A DNA stretch of 64,000 bases. Source: Marinomonas sp. SBI8L (lineage in GTDB: Bacteria; Pseudomonadota; Gammaproteobacteria; Pseudomonadales; Marinomonadaceae). The DNA is taken from positions 408,307 to 472,306 of the forward strand of contig NZ_JSEO01000001.1 in the NCBI RefSeq assembly GCF_001624705.1, in the 5' to 3' direction. This document shows, piece by piece, positions 38,078 through 48,035 of this stretch; the first letter of the stretch is position 1; the number at the start of each line of letters is the position of its first letter. Position numbers and translations under genes: made by a program. Below the pieces are notes generated by a model. The model searched no databases. It was not told the DNA's origin and was given only the letters and a program-made list of their open reading frames with translations.

Positions 38078-39217
38078 CTAGTTTGCTTGATAAGAGAATC
38101 GGTACAAGGTGTAAGGGGCTTTCGCATTCCCTAACCCTTGGCTAAAAACAGGATGCTGATGCAACTGATCTTGTGTCACATAAACATAACCATTACTTAG
38201 GGCAAAACTATCTGGCCAAGACAAACGCTTATCTTGTACTAGAACTTGATACTTGCCTTTGGTGGTTAAGCCAACTGCACTGTTTTCAAGGTCTGACACT
38301 ATGATGCCCTGCTTAGAGTAAGCGATACCATCACTTGGGTTCTTCGGCCCAAAGACTTCGATCTTGCTTTCGATTTGAGAATCAGACAGTGCATTATTCA
38401 CTAGTGCCATAGCTGGTACACGATAAATTTTAGTACCAGTAAAAGCACCAAAATAGATCCACTCACTCTCTTCATCCATAGCAATTGGGTTTAAACCAAA
38501 ACGCAGTTTAGTCGTTTTACCCTCTGCTGATTTTGATGCTAAAAGAGACGCTTCTATCACGATGTCTCTGTCTTCTGGCATCAAGGTATCCGCATTTTCA
38601 AGGGCACGTTTAGCTTGACCAGAGGCAATATCGACTACAACAAAGGCAGGTTTAGTTGCTCCAGCAAAGTTTCCAAATGTCATATCAGCAATGATGATTT
38701 TCCCGTGTTTTTCATCTATCACAAAATCTTGCAAGAAAGAATTTGCGGCAAGTGCAGAAGCTGGCAGTTCAATATTATGGGATAGTTTATTGAGCACAGT
38801 ATCCCAAGCGATCAATTTAGCAGGAGACGCTTCACTGCCCATGTCTAGCATCCATACCACCCCTTTGCTATCTGAATGCACACCAATAACCGCAGACAAA
38901 CCTACCTTGCCTATCTCTGGACCATCCGCCCAATCTTGAGTAGGAAATGGACGCTTAACCCCATTTGCCATCACTTCGACAACTGTTACCTTAGGACCAT
39001 CAAGTGGGTGCATACTGATAATGATGCGACCTTCTGGCGTAATTGTAATACCGCCACCACGATAATCTTCAAACTGAGTTACCGCTTCTAACGCACCTAT
39101 TTTAAGATTATGTGCTGTATGCGCTTGATTGTTTGAAGCCGCAGACACTCCCATCGATAAAGTGGCTCCCATAATAGATAGGCTCAATAAAGTTGCAGAT
39201 AACTTAACGTTTTTCAT
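38078..39217 (-). CDS. Yellow/major royal jelly protein-family secreted protein
   Basis: A 379-residue exported beta-propeller protein. The signal peptide ends near GVSA-AS (about residue 26). The sequence has MRJP/yellow features: ITPEGRIIISMHPL, VIGVHSDSKGVVWMLDMG, LQDFVIDEKHGKIIIADM, LNPIAMDEESEWIYFGAFTGTKIYRVP, and SDGIAYSKQGIIVSDLEN. The family, rare in bacteria, includes insect pigmentation proteins and prokaryotic members of unknown role. It lies downstream of a GcvA-like LysR gene on the same strand after 226 bases. Confidence 0.8.
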   Translation of the reverse strand: MKNVKLSATLLSLSIMGATLSMGVSAASNNQAHTAHNLKIGALEAVTQFEDYRGGGITITPEGRIIISMHPLDGPKVTVVEVMANGVKRPFPTQDWADGPEIGKVGLSAVIGVHSDSKGVVWMLDMGSEASPAKLIAWDTVLNKLSHNIELPASALAANSFLQDFVIDEKHGKIIIADMTFGNFAGATKPAFVVVDIASGQAKRALENADTLMPEDRDIVIEASLLASKSAEGKTTKLRFGLNPIAMDEESEWIYFGAFTGTKIYRVPAMALVNNALSDSQIESKIEVFGPKNPSDGIAYSKQGIIVSDLENSAVGLTTKGKYQVLVQDKRLSWPDSFALSNGYVYVTQDQLHQHPVFSQGLGNAKAPYTLYRFSYQAN

Positions 39218-39442
39218 GTGAACTCCCGTTTAAATAATTTAATCAAAATAGAAGAAAGCAGTGTCTGCCCCTTCGATAAAAGCCATATTAATGGCGGATT
39301 AAATCTCTTTAAACAGGATAATAAATGAATCTTTATCTAATATTTTTGGATAATAGTGTAATTTAATCCCTACTTACTAAATACTATTGAGGACATAGAT
39401 AAGTAAATTTAACAATTTTTGAGTAATATTTTGATCTAGCAA

Positions 39443-40333
39443 TCAGCTTTCTACCCCATGAGAGACAATCCAATTTTGTAATTGAACCTCGGCCGATTTT
39501 TCTGAAAGACTTTTATCAATCGCCACCACATACCAGGTACATCGAATCACTCGGTCATCTAACTTTATCAACTCACCCGATTTTAATTCCTTTTTGCAAA
39601 TCCGCTCATCAGCCAAAATAATGCCCTCCCCATCCACTGCGGCATCAATAGCTAAAGACAAATCGGAATAAACTCTTCCGTCCTTCCAATGAGAACTTTT
39701 TGGCTGAAACTTTTCGTACCATTTACGCCATATTTCTCTACCGTTATCGTGAATTAAAGGGAAATCATGAAAGTTATCAAGATTCTTACTTCGCTTTAAT
39801 TGCTCGTAAAGCACAGGGGAACAAGCAGGAAAGCCATCAATAGGAAGTAGCTTTTGATAATAGTTTTGACCTAAATGTGAGATTCTTTCTTCAAAGTGAA
39901 TAATCATACCTACATGATTTTCACCTAACTTTGGAGGAGTCCAGGCAGGCTTTAAATCGACTTGAATATTAGGATGTAGTTCACAGAATTGAGTGATTTT
40001 TTTACGTAACCATCTAGAAGATATAGCAGGCTCAACACTGACAGTTATGGACTTTTGCGACCCAATTCCCAGCACGCTATCACAAGCGTCTCGTAAAGTT
40101 TGAAACGCATTAGCGACTTGCGGTAACAGCATCGCACCTTCTACTGACAGCTCAATTCTATTGCCATAACGAATAAATAAAGATGTCTCTAAACGCTCTT
40201 CTAATTTTTTAACATGCTGACTAACCACACTGTGACTGACGTTCAGTTCAGCCGCCGCTTTCGCGAAACTGCAATGACGAGCAGCAGATTCAAAGGCTCT
40301 TAACGCATTTAAGCTTCTTAATAAATCAGCCAT
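39443..40333 (-). CDS. LysR-family transcriptional regulator, GcvA-like
   Basis: A 296-residue LTTR opening with LRSLNALRAFESAARHCSFAKAAAELNVSHSVVSQHVKKLEERL, the characteristic GcvA/AmpR-group HTH. The effector domain has ITVSVEPAISSRWL. It is divergent from the isochorismatase gene at 40484 across 150 bases and is the likely regulator of the isochorismatase, NhaC and EamA run. Confidence 0.88.
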   Translation of the reverse strand: MADLLRSLNALRAFESAARHCSFAKAAAELNVSHSVVSQHVKKLEERLETSLFIRYGNRIELSVEGAMLLPQVANAFQTLRDACDSVLGIGSQKSITVSVEPAISSRWLRKKITQFCELHPNIQVDLKPAWTPPKLGENHVGMIIHFEERISHLGQNYYQKLLPIDGFPACSPVLYEQLKRSKNLDNFHDFPLIHDNGREIWRKWYEKFQPKSSHWKDGRVYSDLSLAIDAAVDGEGIILADERICKKELKSGELIKLDDRVIRCTWYVVAIDKSLSEKSAEVQLQNWIVSHGVES

Positions 40334-40483
40334 AACACCCTACTTTAGATTCGGTTTGAGTTTTCAGCGTATAAAAAAGCTTCGCTGAACGCAATTTAAA
40401 TCTAATTTTCGGATCAGTGTGATGCTCCTAATATAACGCTAGACAAACGCAGGCTATTAAAAATCGTCATTAGAGGCATCATA

Positions 40484-41101
40484 GTGAAAAATATAAAACG
40501 AGATCTGATCGAAGGAAAAGCAGCATTATTAGTTATCGACATACAAGCAAGTACATTTATTGATGATAGTGAAGTTCGCTCTATCGCCAATATGGAAGGC
40601 TTTAAGCAGAGAATGCTTAATTCACGTATTGCGATAGATAAAGCTCGCGAAGTAGAAATTCCAATTATTTATGTTCAAGAAATACATAGAGCAAACCTGA
40701 TTGACTTTGGGCGAGAGCTAGACGGAGATGAATCAATCCACTGCTTAGACAATCAGCCAGAAACAGAACTAGCCAAAGAAGAAATGGGCTACCAAGAAGG
40801 TGATTACGTTATACAAAAACGGCGTTATTCATGTTTTTTTGGGACAGACCTCGAAATCCTATTAAAGGGATTAAAAGTCGACACCCTTATATTAGTTGGC
40901 GCTTTAACAGATGTATGTGTGCATTACACATTTGTTGATGCTCACCAATCCGATTATTTCTGCCGTGTCATTGAAGAATGCGTAGCTGGCTCCTCTCTTG
41001 AGGCTCATCACGCGTCTTTAAATGCGATGGAATATCTGCAAACAGGCGCCATCAGAAGCTTAACGCAAACAATCGAAGCCATGTCCAAAACTCAGATTTA
41101 A
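40484..41101 (+). CDS. Isochorismatase-like cysteine hydrolase
   Basis: A 205-residue alpha/beta hydrolase of the isochorismatase superfamily, starting with GTG (40484) eight bases after AGAGG. The catalytic residues are all visible: Asp in LLVIDIQAS (about 19), Lys in VIQKRRYSCFFGTDLE (about 110), and Cys in LVGALTDVCVHYT (about 148). Members hydrolyse amides such as nicotinamide, N-carbamoyl compounds or biuret. Substrate is unknown here. It opens a cluster with an NhaC antiporter and EamA transporter. Confidence 0.87.
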   Translation: MKNIKRDLIEGKAALLVIDIQASTFIDDSEVRSIANMEGFKQRMLNSRIAIDKAREVEIPIIYVQEIHRANLIDFGRELDGDESIHCLDNQPETELAKEEMGYQEGDYVIQKRRYSCFFGTDLEILLKGLKVDTLILVGALTDVCVHYTFVDAHQSDYFCRVIEECVAGSSLEAHHASLNAMEYLQTGAIRSLTQTIEAMSKTQI

Positions 41102-41246
41102 CCTTTTTGTGACTGCGTCAACTGCACTTAACGGCTAAATGATTGATAGAAGATACACGCCCGACAATCAGCAAATATCTTAAGGTACTCAGTCAATCTT
41201 AGCGACGCGACACATCATTCTAAAAATAAAATAATAGGCTAGAAAG

Positions 41247-42719
41247 ATGAATACAAATATACCCACTTACGCTCGAAAGCCCTTCCTATGGGAAGCGTTA
41301 ATCTCATTGTTATCCCTTATCTCTGGGGTGACTTTTTCTATTGTAAAATATGGACTAGATCCTCAAATTCCGATGATTCTAGGAGTTATTGTTGCTTCTT
41401 TAATTGCATTAAGATGCGGTTTTAAATGGAAAAGCATTCAAAACGGAATGGTTAAAGGTATCTCTTCAGCAATACCAGCCGTCATCATTTTAATTGTTGT
41501 CGGTATCATGGTGGGAATCTGGATTTTAGCCGGTGTTGTCCCTGCGATTATTTATTATGGTTTAGAGCTTATTTCGCCAACCTTCTTCCTACCTGCCACC
41601 CTAGTTATCTGTGCCATTACATCCGTAGCAACTGGTACCAGTTGGGGGACAACCGCAACCGTCGGTGTCGCTTTAATCGGCATTGGAGGCGGACTAGGTT
41701 TTCCTTTACCCCTTGTAGCAGGTGCAGTTTTATCTGGTGCCTATTTTGGCGACAAGATGTCACCTTTATCCGATACCACAAATATCGCCTCAGCAATGGT
41801 GGGCATCGATGTATTTAAACATGTAAAGCACATGTCCTACACAACCAGCTTTACCTTTGTACTAACCTTTATCATAGAACTGATTATTGGATTAACCTAT
41901 GACGCAGGTGCGGGAAATTTAGCCCGTATCAAGCATATCCAGTCAATTTTAGCTGCCAACTTTAACCTTAATCCTATTGTTTTTGCCCCCATACTCATTG
42001 TTATTGCTGTTTCTTATAAGAAGGTACCTGCAATTCCTGGGATCACTATTGGTGCTTTAGTCGGCGTCTTATGTGCTGCGCTATTCCAAGGAGCAAATTA
42101 TGAGTCGTTAGTACAAGTAGCCTCCAGTGGTTTTGAATCAATTACAGGAGATCCTGATGTAGATACCTTATTGACTCGCGGTGGTATGGATTCAATGATG
42201 TTTGCTATCTCTTTAATTTTCACCGGTATGATGTTTGGTGGTGTCATGGAGAGGACTAGTCAACTACGTGTCGTGGCTGAAAAGATTTTGACCTATGCAC
42301 GTTCAACGGGCTCTTTAGTCGCGACAACAGCATCAACATGTGTCGCAGCGAATATCATTTTATGTGATCAATACATGGCAATTATCATGGGGGCTAGATC
42401 ATTTTCTACTGCCTATGAAGAGCAAGGTCTTGCACCAGAAAACCTTTCAAGAGCGGTTGAAGACTCTGCAACAGTTACTGCAAACCTAGTCCCTTGGAAT
42501 GCTGGTGGGGCCTATCAAGCCGCCACACTTGGTGTACCAACCTTTTTATATTTACCCTTTAACTTCTACTGCTGGCTATCGCCTTTAGTCACTATCTTGT
42601 TTGCTTACATGGGATGGACCATGACTCGACTAGAAGATAGGGAACCAAAAAACCAACAAGTCGTTAATGGTCAAGCCCCCGAAGATGAATCCAAACTAGC
42701 AAATAACCTCAAAGTTTAA
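41247..42719 (+). CDS. NhaC-family Na+/H+ antiporter-like transporter
   Basis: A 490-residue inner-membrane protein with about twelve hydrophobic segments. The NhaC-type motif GTSWGTTATVGVALIGIGGGLGFPLPLVAGAVLSGAYFGDKMSPLSDTTNIASAM (about 129-185) is well conserved and includes the acidic residues of the ion site. Some NhaC members exchange organic anions (as in malate/lactate antiport), and the isochorismatase upstream hints at a small organic substrate, but this is inference. The C-terminal tail is hydrophilic. An intrinsic terminator follows. Confidence 0.87.
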   Translation: MNTNIPTYARKPFLWEALISLLSLISGVTFSIVKYGLDPQIPMILGVIVASLIALRCGFKWKSIQNGMVKGISSAIPAVIILIVVGIMVGIWILAGVVPAIIYYGLELISPTFFLPATLVICAITSVATGTSWGTTATVGVALIGIGGGLGFPLPLVAGAVLSGAYFGDKMSPLSDTTNIASAMVGIDVFKHVKHMSYTTSFTFVLTFIIELIIGLTYDAGAGNLARIKHIQSILAANFNLNPIVFAPILIVIAVSYKKVPAIPGITIGALVGVLCAALFQGANYESLVQVASSGFESITGDPDVDTLLTRGGMDSMMFAISLIFTGMMFGGVMERTSQLRVVAEKILTYARSTGSLVATTASTCVAANIILCDQYMAIIMGARSFSTAYEEQGLAPENLSRAVEDSATVTANLVPWNAGGAYQAATLGVPTFLYLPFNFYCWLSPLVTILFAYMGWTMTRLEDREPKNQQVVNGQAPEDESKLANNLKV

Positions 42720-42739
42720 ATTTGTACCCTTAACCCTTT

Positions 42740-42772
42740 GCGAAGTTGGCTCACCACTGGCTTCGCTTTTTT
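42740..42772 (+). terminator. Intrinsic terminator after the NhaC gene
   Basis: GCGAAG (42740-42745) and CTTCGC (42761-42766) form the stem base around a GC-containing loop, followed by TTTTTT (42767-42772). Confidence 0.7.
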
Positions 42773-42817
42773 AATGCTACTTCTTCGCATAAATCTAAAC
42801 CAGATTAAGGATTCAAC

Positions 42818-43738
42818 ATGGGTTTAAACAAAAGCATGCAAGCAGCAACGTTAGCCATATTGGCTTCTGCTATTTTAAGCTTTACAGATAACTTTGTCGG
42901 CCTTGTGTCCCAAGAAGCAGGCCTATGGCAATTTCAGTTATTTCGTACACTCTTCGCCCTACCTATTTTATTTTTTGGACTTTATCTATTCAAAATACCT
43001 TATAAAATTAAGAGCTTAAAATTAGTCTCTATTAGAAGCTTTATTATTGCCTCGGGGCTTTTAGTCTACTTTGCTGCCTTAGGTTTTTTACCTGTAGCCC
43101 AAGCAGGCGCTGGCCTTTTTAGCGCCCCTATTTGGGTGTTAATCTTCTCCATTATTGTCTTTAAAAACAAAGCAAAATCATCCCAAATAGTTGCCATTAC
43201 ACTGGGCTTTATTGGCGTGCTTATGCTGTTACAACCAAGCACTGAGTCCTTATCCTTTATGTCACTTTTTCCTCTCATTGCTGGGGCTTTTTATGGGTTT
43301 GGCATGCTTATCACGCGCTACTGGTGCGCTAATGAGTCCGCTTCAACATTAACTATTGGCGTCTTCATTACTATGGGGTTAGTGAGTGCAGTAATGCTCA
43401 TTATTTTATCGATTTGGCCAGTAACGTCTAAAGAGTTTCTTTGGCAAGAGTGGAAAACAATTACACCTACATTCATTACCCTTACCTTAGGCCAGGCTTT
43501 AGGTGGCGTCATTTCTGTCGTCCTCATCACTCAAGCATATAAAATTGGAGAGCCCTCTTTCACCGCTGTCTTTGAATACACTTTTTTAATCTTTGCCGCG
43601 CTATGGAGCTATCTCCTATGGGAGCATACAACCAATACACTGGCGATAATTGGGATAATGATAATTCTAATTTCGGGTACAAGCTTATCTATTTTGTCTA
43701 GCAGTAACAAAACAGCCAGATCACTTAAACCTAGCTAA
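42818..43738 (+). CDS. EamA/DMT-superfamily transporter
   Basis: A 306-residue protein with ten predicted membrane helices in two EamA repeats. The SFTDNFVGLVSQEAGLWQFQLFRTLFALPILFFGL opening, AALGFLPVAQAGAGLFSAPIWVLIFSIIVF, and SFTAVFEYTFLIFAALWSYLLW are typical. It exports or imports an unknown small molecule. It is the third gene after isochorismatase and NhaC, separated from NhaC by a terminator, so partial co-regulation is possible. The tail is basic, which fits a cytoplasmic C-terminus. Confidence 0.87.
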   Translation: MGLNKSMQAATLAILASAILSFTDNFVGLVSQEAGLWQFQLFRTLFALPILFFGLYLFKIPYKIKSLKLVSIRSFIIASGLLVYFAALGFLPVAQAGAGLFSAPIWVLIFSIIVFKNKAKSSQIVAITLGFIGVLMLLQPSTESLSFMSLFPLIAGAFYGFGMLITRYWCANESASTLTIGVFITMGLVSAVMLIILSIWPVTSKEFLWQEWKTITPTFITLTLGQALGGVISVVLITQAYKIGEPSFTAVFEYTFLIFAALWSYLLWEHTTNTLAIIGIMIILISGTSLSILSSSNKTARSLKPS

Positions 43739-43911
43739 AAAGCCTTGATACCATCATCAATTCAAACTAACAGCCATACACACCAAATCATTACTAGTTT
43801 AAATAAAAGAGGTTTTTAATTACAAACGATACAAATGCATTTGATAACCATTTGCATTTAAACCTTAATTCCATTTAAATAGCCGTAACGTTTAACTAAA
43901 GGTGTGTTTAG

Positions 43912-44406
43912 ATGAGCTTACAAGATTGCTGGACTAACTATTTAACGGCGGAGCAATTACTTGAAGATGGGCACTGGTCTGCTGCTCATCAGATGTTTGA
44001 TAAGGTGCTTCAACACCTCCCCCAACATATTCAGGATGCCTTAACTGATGAGGATACAAGACCTTGTCAGTTTGCTTGTCTATTAAGGGGCTTAAAGGAT
44101 GCGAGTGTTTCCCAATCTGAAATCCTGAATCATATGGGTGAGTACGATGCCGCCTTTGATCTGCTTAATCAGTCTTACGCGCTTTTGCAGTTTATCTACC
44201 TTGAGCCAAATCTATTGGTAAAACACTCTACTCAATCACTAGAGTCGAATAGTGATGATTTACTCAAACATATGACGGCGTTTTGTGCTGCCCATGATGA
44301 ATCTCATTGGGCTCGTGAGCTTCAGCAAGTACAAGAAAGCCACCATCATTTTAGGAGCCTCACCCAACACAGAGTAATGAGCGCGCAATCAGTCGCGCTT
44401 AATTGA
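43912..44406 (+). CDS. Conserved hypothetical protein, probably TPR-like helical
   Basis: A 164-residue soluble helical protein without a signal peptide. The pattern WTNYLTAEQLLEDGHWSAAHQMFDKVLQHLP and the later NHMGEYDAAFDLLNQSYALLQF look like two tetratricopeptide-type helix pairs. A His-rich stretch (ESHHHFRSLTQHR) is near the end. I know no defined function. It is 12 bases upstream of the dual ABC ATPase gene, so the two are co-transcribed. Confidence 0.6.
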   Translation: MSLQDCWTNYLTAEQLLEDGHWSAAHQMFDKVLQHLPQHIQDALTDEDTRPCQFACLLRGLKDASVSQSEILNHMGEYDAAFDLLNQSYALLQFIYLEPNLLVKHSTQSLESNSDDLLKHMTAFCAAHDESHWARELQQVQESHHHFRSLTQHRVMSAQSVALN

Positions 44407-44418
44407 TAAGGAAATCTC

Positions 44419-46050
44419 ATGTCACACGCCCCTATTCTTGAGGTCAAAAGCCTCTCTATTAGTTTTGCCTTAACCCAAGGCACATTGGATGCTGTTAAAA
44501 ATTTAAGCTTTGAACTTTACAAGGGAGAAACCCTAGCGATTGTTGGCGAATCCGGTAGTGGTAAATCGGTTTCAAGTAATGCCCTGATGCAACTTTTACC
44601 TAAGAACGCCAGCATCAAGGCAGAGTCTAGTATTGTCTTTGAAGGTGAAGAGATCTTATCCAAATCCGAAAAAGACATGCGTCAGATTCGTGGGGATAAA
44701 ATTGGCATGATCTTCCAAGAGCCCATGACCTCACTTAACCCTTATTTGAAGGTTGGCACTCAAGTCGCTGAGGCCATGTTATGCCATCGCTCTGTTTCTA
44801 AAAAAGTGGCAAAAGCTAAAGTATTAGAACTCTTTAACCTAGTACATCTCCCCTTTCCTGAACAAGCTTATGGTAAATACCCACATGAGTTTTCCGGCGG
44901 GCAATTACAACGCATCATGATCGCTATGGCGCTTATCAACGAGCCAGACATCTTGATAGCAGACGAACCTACCACAGCTTTGGATGTGACAGTACAGGCA
45001 GAAGTATTAAACCTGATTAAAGAAGTTCAGACTAAAATGGGTATGGCTGTGCTCTTTATCACCCATGATTTAGGTGTGGTCAAGCACCTTGCCGATAGAG
45101 TCTTAGTCATGTGTAAGGGCGAACTAGTGGAGCAAGGGGAAACAACAAGCCTGTTTGAAAATCCGCAGCTTCCCTATACTAAGATGCTAATCGACTCGAC
45201 ACCAAGAGGCCAAAAGGATGAGCCACCTAAAAATGCAACCGAGTTACTTAAAGCCAACGACATTAAGGTGAAATACCATATCGGCACTCAGCTCATTAGC
45301 CGTAAGAAGGAATACTTTGAAGCCGTTAAAGGCCTCTCATTAAATTTAAAACAAGGTGAAACCCTAGGCATAGTGGGCGAATCTGGTTCAGGTAAATCCA
45401 CCCTAGGCAGAGCCTTAATTGGCTTATTACCATCAAGTGGCCAAATAGAATTTAAAGGCCAAGATGTTAGCAAACTCAGCAAAAAAGACAGATTTGATCT
45501 TAAAAAAGATATTCAAGTCGTCTTCCAAGACCCTTATGGTTCCCTTTCACCACGTATGACTGTAGGCGAAATTATCACCGAAGGGCTTACGGTTCATCGT
45601 CCTGAATTATCTAAAGCAGAACGCATGCAAAAAGCCCGTAAAGCGTTAGAGGAAGTTCGTTTAGAAGCTCACTCCATCAATCGTTATCCCCATGAGTTTT
45701 CGGGTGGGCAAAGGCAACGTATCGCTATTGCCCGCGCTTTGATTCTAGAGCCTTCTTTTATCTTGTTAGATGAACCCACCTCAGCCCTTGACCGCTCAGT
45801 CCAGCTAACAGTCATCGACTTACTGAAGAATATTCAAAAGCAGCACAATATTGGCTTCTTGTTTATCAGCCACGACTTAAGCGTGGTGAAAGCTTTGTCT
45901 GACCGAGTAATGGTGATGCAAAAAGGGGAAGTGATGGAAGAAGGCTCAGCTGAAGAGGTTTTCAAGAATCCAAAAAGTAGCTATACCCAAAAACTCATTG
46001 CCGCATCTTTTGACCTTGAGCCTGAGATTAATGAAGGCAAGGTTGCTTAA
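44419..46050 (+). CDS. Duplicated ABC transporter ATPase of the peptide/nickel (YejF/DppDF) type
   Basis: A 543-residue protein with two complete ATPase domains in one chain. Each has Walker A GESGSGKS (about residues 45 and 323), a signature (SGGQLQR and SGGQRQR), and Walker B ([12 protein letters not shown] and [11 protein letters not shown]), plus the oligopeptide-type C-terminal region. Such fused DppD-DppF-like subunits energise importers of peptides or microcin-like compounds. No permease or binding protein gene is adjacent, so it must work with components elsewhere. Confidence 0.9.
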   Translation: MSHAPILEVKSLSISFALTQGTLDAVKNLSFELYKGETLAIVGESGSGKSVSSNALMQLLPKNASIKAESSIVFEGEEILSKSEKDMRQIRGDKIGMIFQEPMTSLNPYLKVGTQVAEAMLCHRSVSKKVAKAKVLELFNLVHLPFPEQAYGKYPHEFSGGQLQRIMIAMALINEPDILIADEPTTALDVTVQAEVLNLIKEVQTKMGMAVLFITHDLGVVKHLADRVLVMCKGELVEQGETTSLFENPQLPYTKMLIDSTPRGQKDEPPKNATELLKANDIKVKYHIGTQLISRKKEYFEAVKGLSLNLKQGETLGIVGESGSGKSTLGRALIGLLPSSGQIEFKGQDVSKLSKKDRFDLKKDIQVVFQDPYGSLSPRMTVGEIITEGLTVHRPELSKAERMQKARKALEEVRLEAHSINRYPHEFSGGQRQRIAIARALILEPSFILLDEPTSALDRSVQLTVIDLLKNIQKQHNIGFLFISHDLSVVKALSDRVMVMQKGEVMEEGSAEEVFKNPKSSYTQKLIAASFDLEPEINEGKVA

Positions 46051-46184
46051 GTTTCAGATATTAAAGAACTTATAAGCAACCGATTAGTTCTACTTAAACA
46101 AATACCGCCCAAGCTAATCAGTTGAAGGATTCGCAGCTATACTAAAACCTTAACTAGGCAAGCGAATCCTTTAGCTTTGGAGTC

Positions 46185-46496
46185 ATGATGAAACTTAGTC
46201 AATTAGAGCAATACTCAGAGATAGAAAAGCTTATTTTTAATAGCTTGGACCCTGCTTTATATACGGTTAGCGCCCTTATTTCAGGGGGAGATGATGCTGA
46301 AGAGCACATGATTACAGATGAATCTGAGATAAATTTAAAGGGTAACAATGTGCTCAGCTTACAAAAACAGCTCCGTAAGGTTAAAGCGGCTAAGCATGTA
46401 ATAAGACACACCAGTGCTTATGATGAGATGATTGGCGGCCCACTTAACGCCACCAACGAAATGGAAGTGCCCGTTGGAGACAGTAAGCTGTATTAA
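46185..46496 (+). CDS. DUF6482-like small protein
   Basis: A 103-residue protein. The C-terminal stretch VIRHTSAYDEMIGGPLNATNEMEVPVGD resembles DUF6482 proteins, which carry a V(H/R)xxxxDEM motif near the end; the family role is unknown. There is no signal peptide or membrane segment. The start could be Met1 or Met2. It stands alone between the dual ATPase gene and the guanidine riboswitch. Confidence 0.6.
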   Translation: MMKLSQLEQYSEIEKLIFNSLDPALYTVSALISGGDDAEEHMITDESEINLKGNNVLSLQKQLRKVKAAKHVIRHTSAYDEMIGGPLNATNEMEVPVGDSKLY

Positions 46497-46756
46497 CCAG
46501 CCTTAACTAAGGCTTAGCAACGGGTTTTATATGCCTAAAAACGCCTATAAAACTTGCACTATAACAGCACACACCGACACACTCACGCCCAAAATAAAGT
46601 CAAAAAAGTAAGCTTTTTATTCGAAAAACACGCTAAAACCCCGCATTTACGACTTTTAAAAACTTGGCATCTAACTTGCTAAATCTAAGAACAGGTAATC
46701 TTGGCGATGGCTAAAATAGCCTATCAAACGCCTGAACATACAATTTGCAATAGTAT
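46497..46756. other. Region upstream of the guanidine operon
   Basis: 260 non-coding bases, followed by the riboswitch leader. GTTTTATA and TATAAAAC near 46523-46552 form a weak stem. TACAAT at 46739-46744 is a possible -10 box just before the aptamer; a matching -35 is not obvious. Confidence 0.4.
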
Positions 46757-46757
46757 A

Positions 46758-46857
46758 GCTAGGGTTCCGATTTTGAAAAAAGTGTCTGGTCCGAGAGCTA
46801 TCGACCTCACCTGATATTCTCAGTGAAGGTTACACGGAGGGATAAAAGCCCGGGAGA
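46758..46857 (+). ncRNA. Guanidine-I riboswitch (ykkC aptamer)
   Basis: The conserved ykkC primary motifs occur in order and spacing: CTAGGGTTCCG (46759-46769), CTGGTCCGAGAGC (46786-46798), TACACGGAGGGATAAAAGCCCGGGAGA (46831-46857, split here in description: ACACGGAGGGATAAAAGCCC is its core). This aptamer class binds guanidinium and commonly precedes urea carboxylase-type operons. The first gene starts 60 bases downstream with GGGAG at 46906-46910. I see no strong intrinsic terminator between aptamer and ATG, so control of initiation of translation is as likely as attenuation. Confidence 0.95.
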
Positions 46858-46916
46858 ATCAGTTGGCATTAGCCAAGATTGCTCTTACGTAACCATTAAT
46901 CACTTGGGAGTTCCAA

Positions 46917-47966
46917 ATGAAAAAACTTACCACCAGCTTATTATTAAGTGCATCTCTTGTTGTTGGGGCGTTAAACGCGCCGATTGTCCATGCCAAAGAA
47001 GACTTTAAGGTGTGTTGGTCTATCTATGTCGGTTGGATGCCTTGGGAATATGGTAGCCAATCCGGCATAGTGCAAAAATGGGCGGACAAGTACGACATCA
47101 ATATCGATGTTGTGCAGTTCAATGATTATGTCGAATCTATGAATCAATACACAGCCGGTGAATTTGATGCTTGCACCATGGCTAACATAGATGCTCTGAC
47201 AATTCCTGCTGCTGGCGGCGTTGATTCTACCGCCCTAATCGTCGGCGACTTCTCCAATGGCAACGATGCCGTCATCTTAAAAGACGGTGAATCTCTTAGC
47301 GATGCTAAAGGGCAAAACATTAACCTTGTTGAATTAAGTGTTTCCCATTACTTATTGGCACGTGGTTTAAACAGTGTTGGCCTTTCAGAACGCGATGTCA
47401 GAGTGGTAAATACCTCAGATGCCGACCTTGTCGCAGCATTTACTACCAGTGATGTCACCGCTGTTTCCACTTGGAATCCATTAGTGAGTGAAATTCTTGA
47501 TATGCCGAATAGCAACAAGGTATTTGATAGCTCTCAGATCCCAGGAGAAATCATAGACACCTTGATTGTGAATACAGAGGTTTTAAACCAGCACCCTAAA
47601 TTAGGTAAAGCCCTAGTCGGTGCTTGGTACGAAATCATGGACAAAATGAAGCAAGAAGAATCCGTTCGCGAACATATGGGTAAAGCCTCTGGTACTGACT
47701 TGTCTGGATTCGAAAGCCAACTTGCCTCAACCAAAATGTTCTACCAAGCAAAAGACGCTGTCGAATTTGTCAAAAGTCCGGCGCTAAAGGACACAATGCA
47801 ATACGTTGCTGAGTTCTCTTTCGACCATGGACTATTGGGTGATGGTGCAGCAGACGCTGGCTTTATAGGAATAGAAACACCAAGTGGTGTCTTCGGGGAT
47901 AAGCACAATATCAAATTACGTTTTGATCCTAGCTACATGGAAATGGCAGCCAAAGGCGATCTCTAA
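46917..47966 (+). CDS. Guanidine/urea-carboxylase-associated ABC transporter substrate-binding protein
   Basis: A 349-residue periplasmic binding protein of the NMT1/TauA/NrtA type. The signal peptide ends at VHA-KED (about residue 26). The mature protein has KVCWSIYVGWMPWEYGSQSG, DACTMANIDALTIPAAGGVDSTA, and a type II PBP fold, and matches the family found only beside urea carboxylase genes. The substrate is most likely guanidine or guanidinium, given the riboswitch and enzymes, but urea is not excluded. It is the first gene of the operon. Confidence 0.9.
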   Translation: MKKLTTSLLLSASLVVGALNAPIVHAKEDFKVCWSIYVGWMPWEYGSQSGIVQKWADKYDINIDVVQFNDYVESMNQYTAGEFDACTMANIDALTIPAAGGVDSTALIVGDFSNGNDAVILKDGESLSDAKGQNINLVELSVSHYLLARGLNSVGLSERDVRVVNTSDADLVAAFTTSDVTAVSTWNPLVSEILDMPNSNKVFDSSQIPGEIIDTLIVNTEVLNQHPKLGKALVGAWYEIMDKMKQEESVREHMGKASGTDLSGFESQLASTKMFYQAKDAVEFVKSPALKDTMQYVAEFSFDHGLLGDGAADAGFIGIETPSGVFGDKHNIKLRFDPSYMEMAAKGDL

Positions 47967-48035
47967 TCCAATCTTTTTTTAAACACGCAGAGTAAGCCAT
48001 GAGCTTACTCTCACCCTTAAATTAGAGAGAAAGAT

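Noticed and set aside
43840-43880. ATTTGCATTT-type repeats before the TPR-like gene as an origin or operator
   Set aside because: The repeats are short, imperfect and AT-rich, and there is no DnaA-box cluster.
46499-46514. AGCCTTA/TAAGGCT repeat after the DUF6482-like gene as a terminator
   Set aside because: The two-base loop cannot close properly and no T tract follows.
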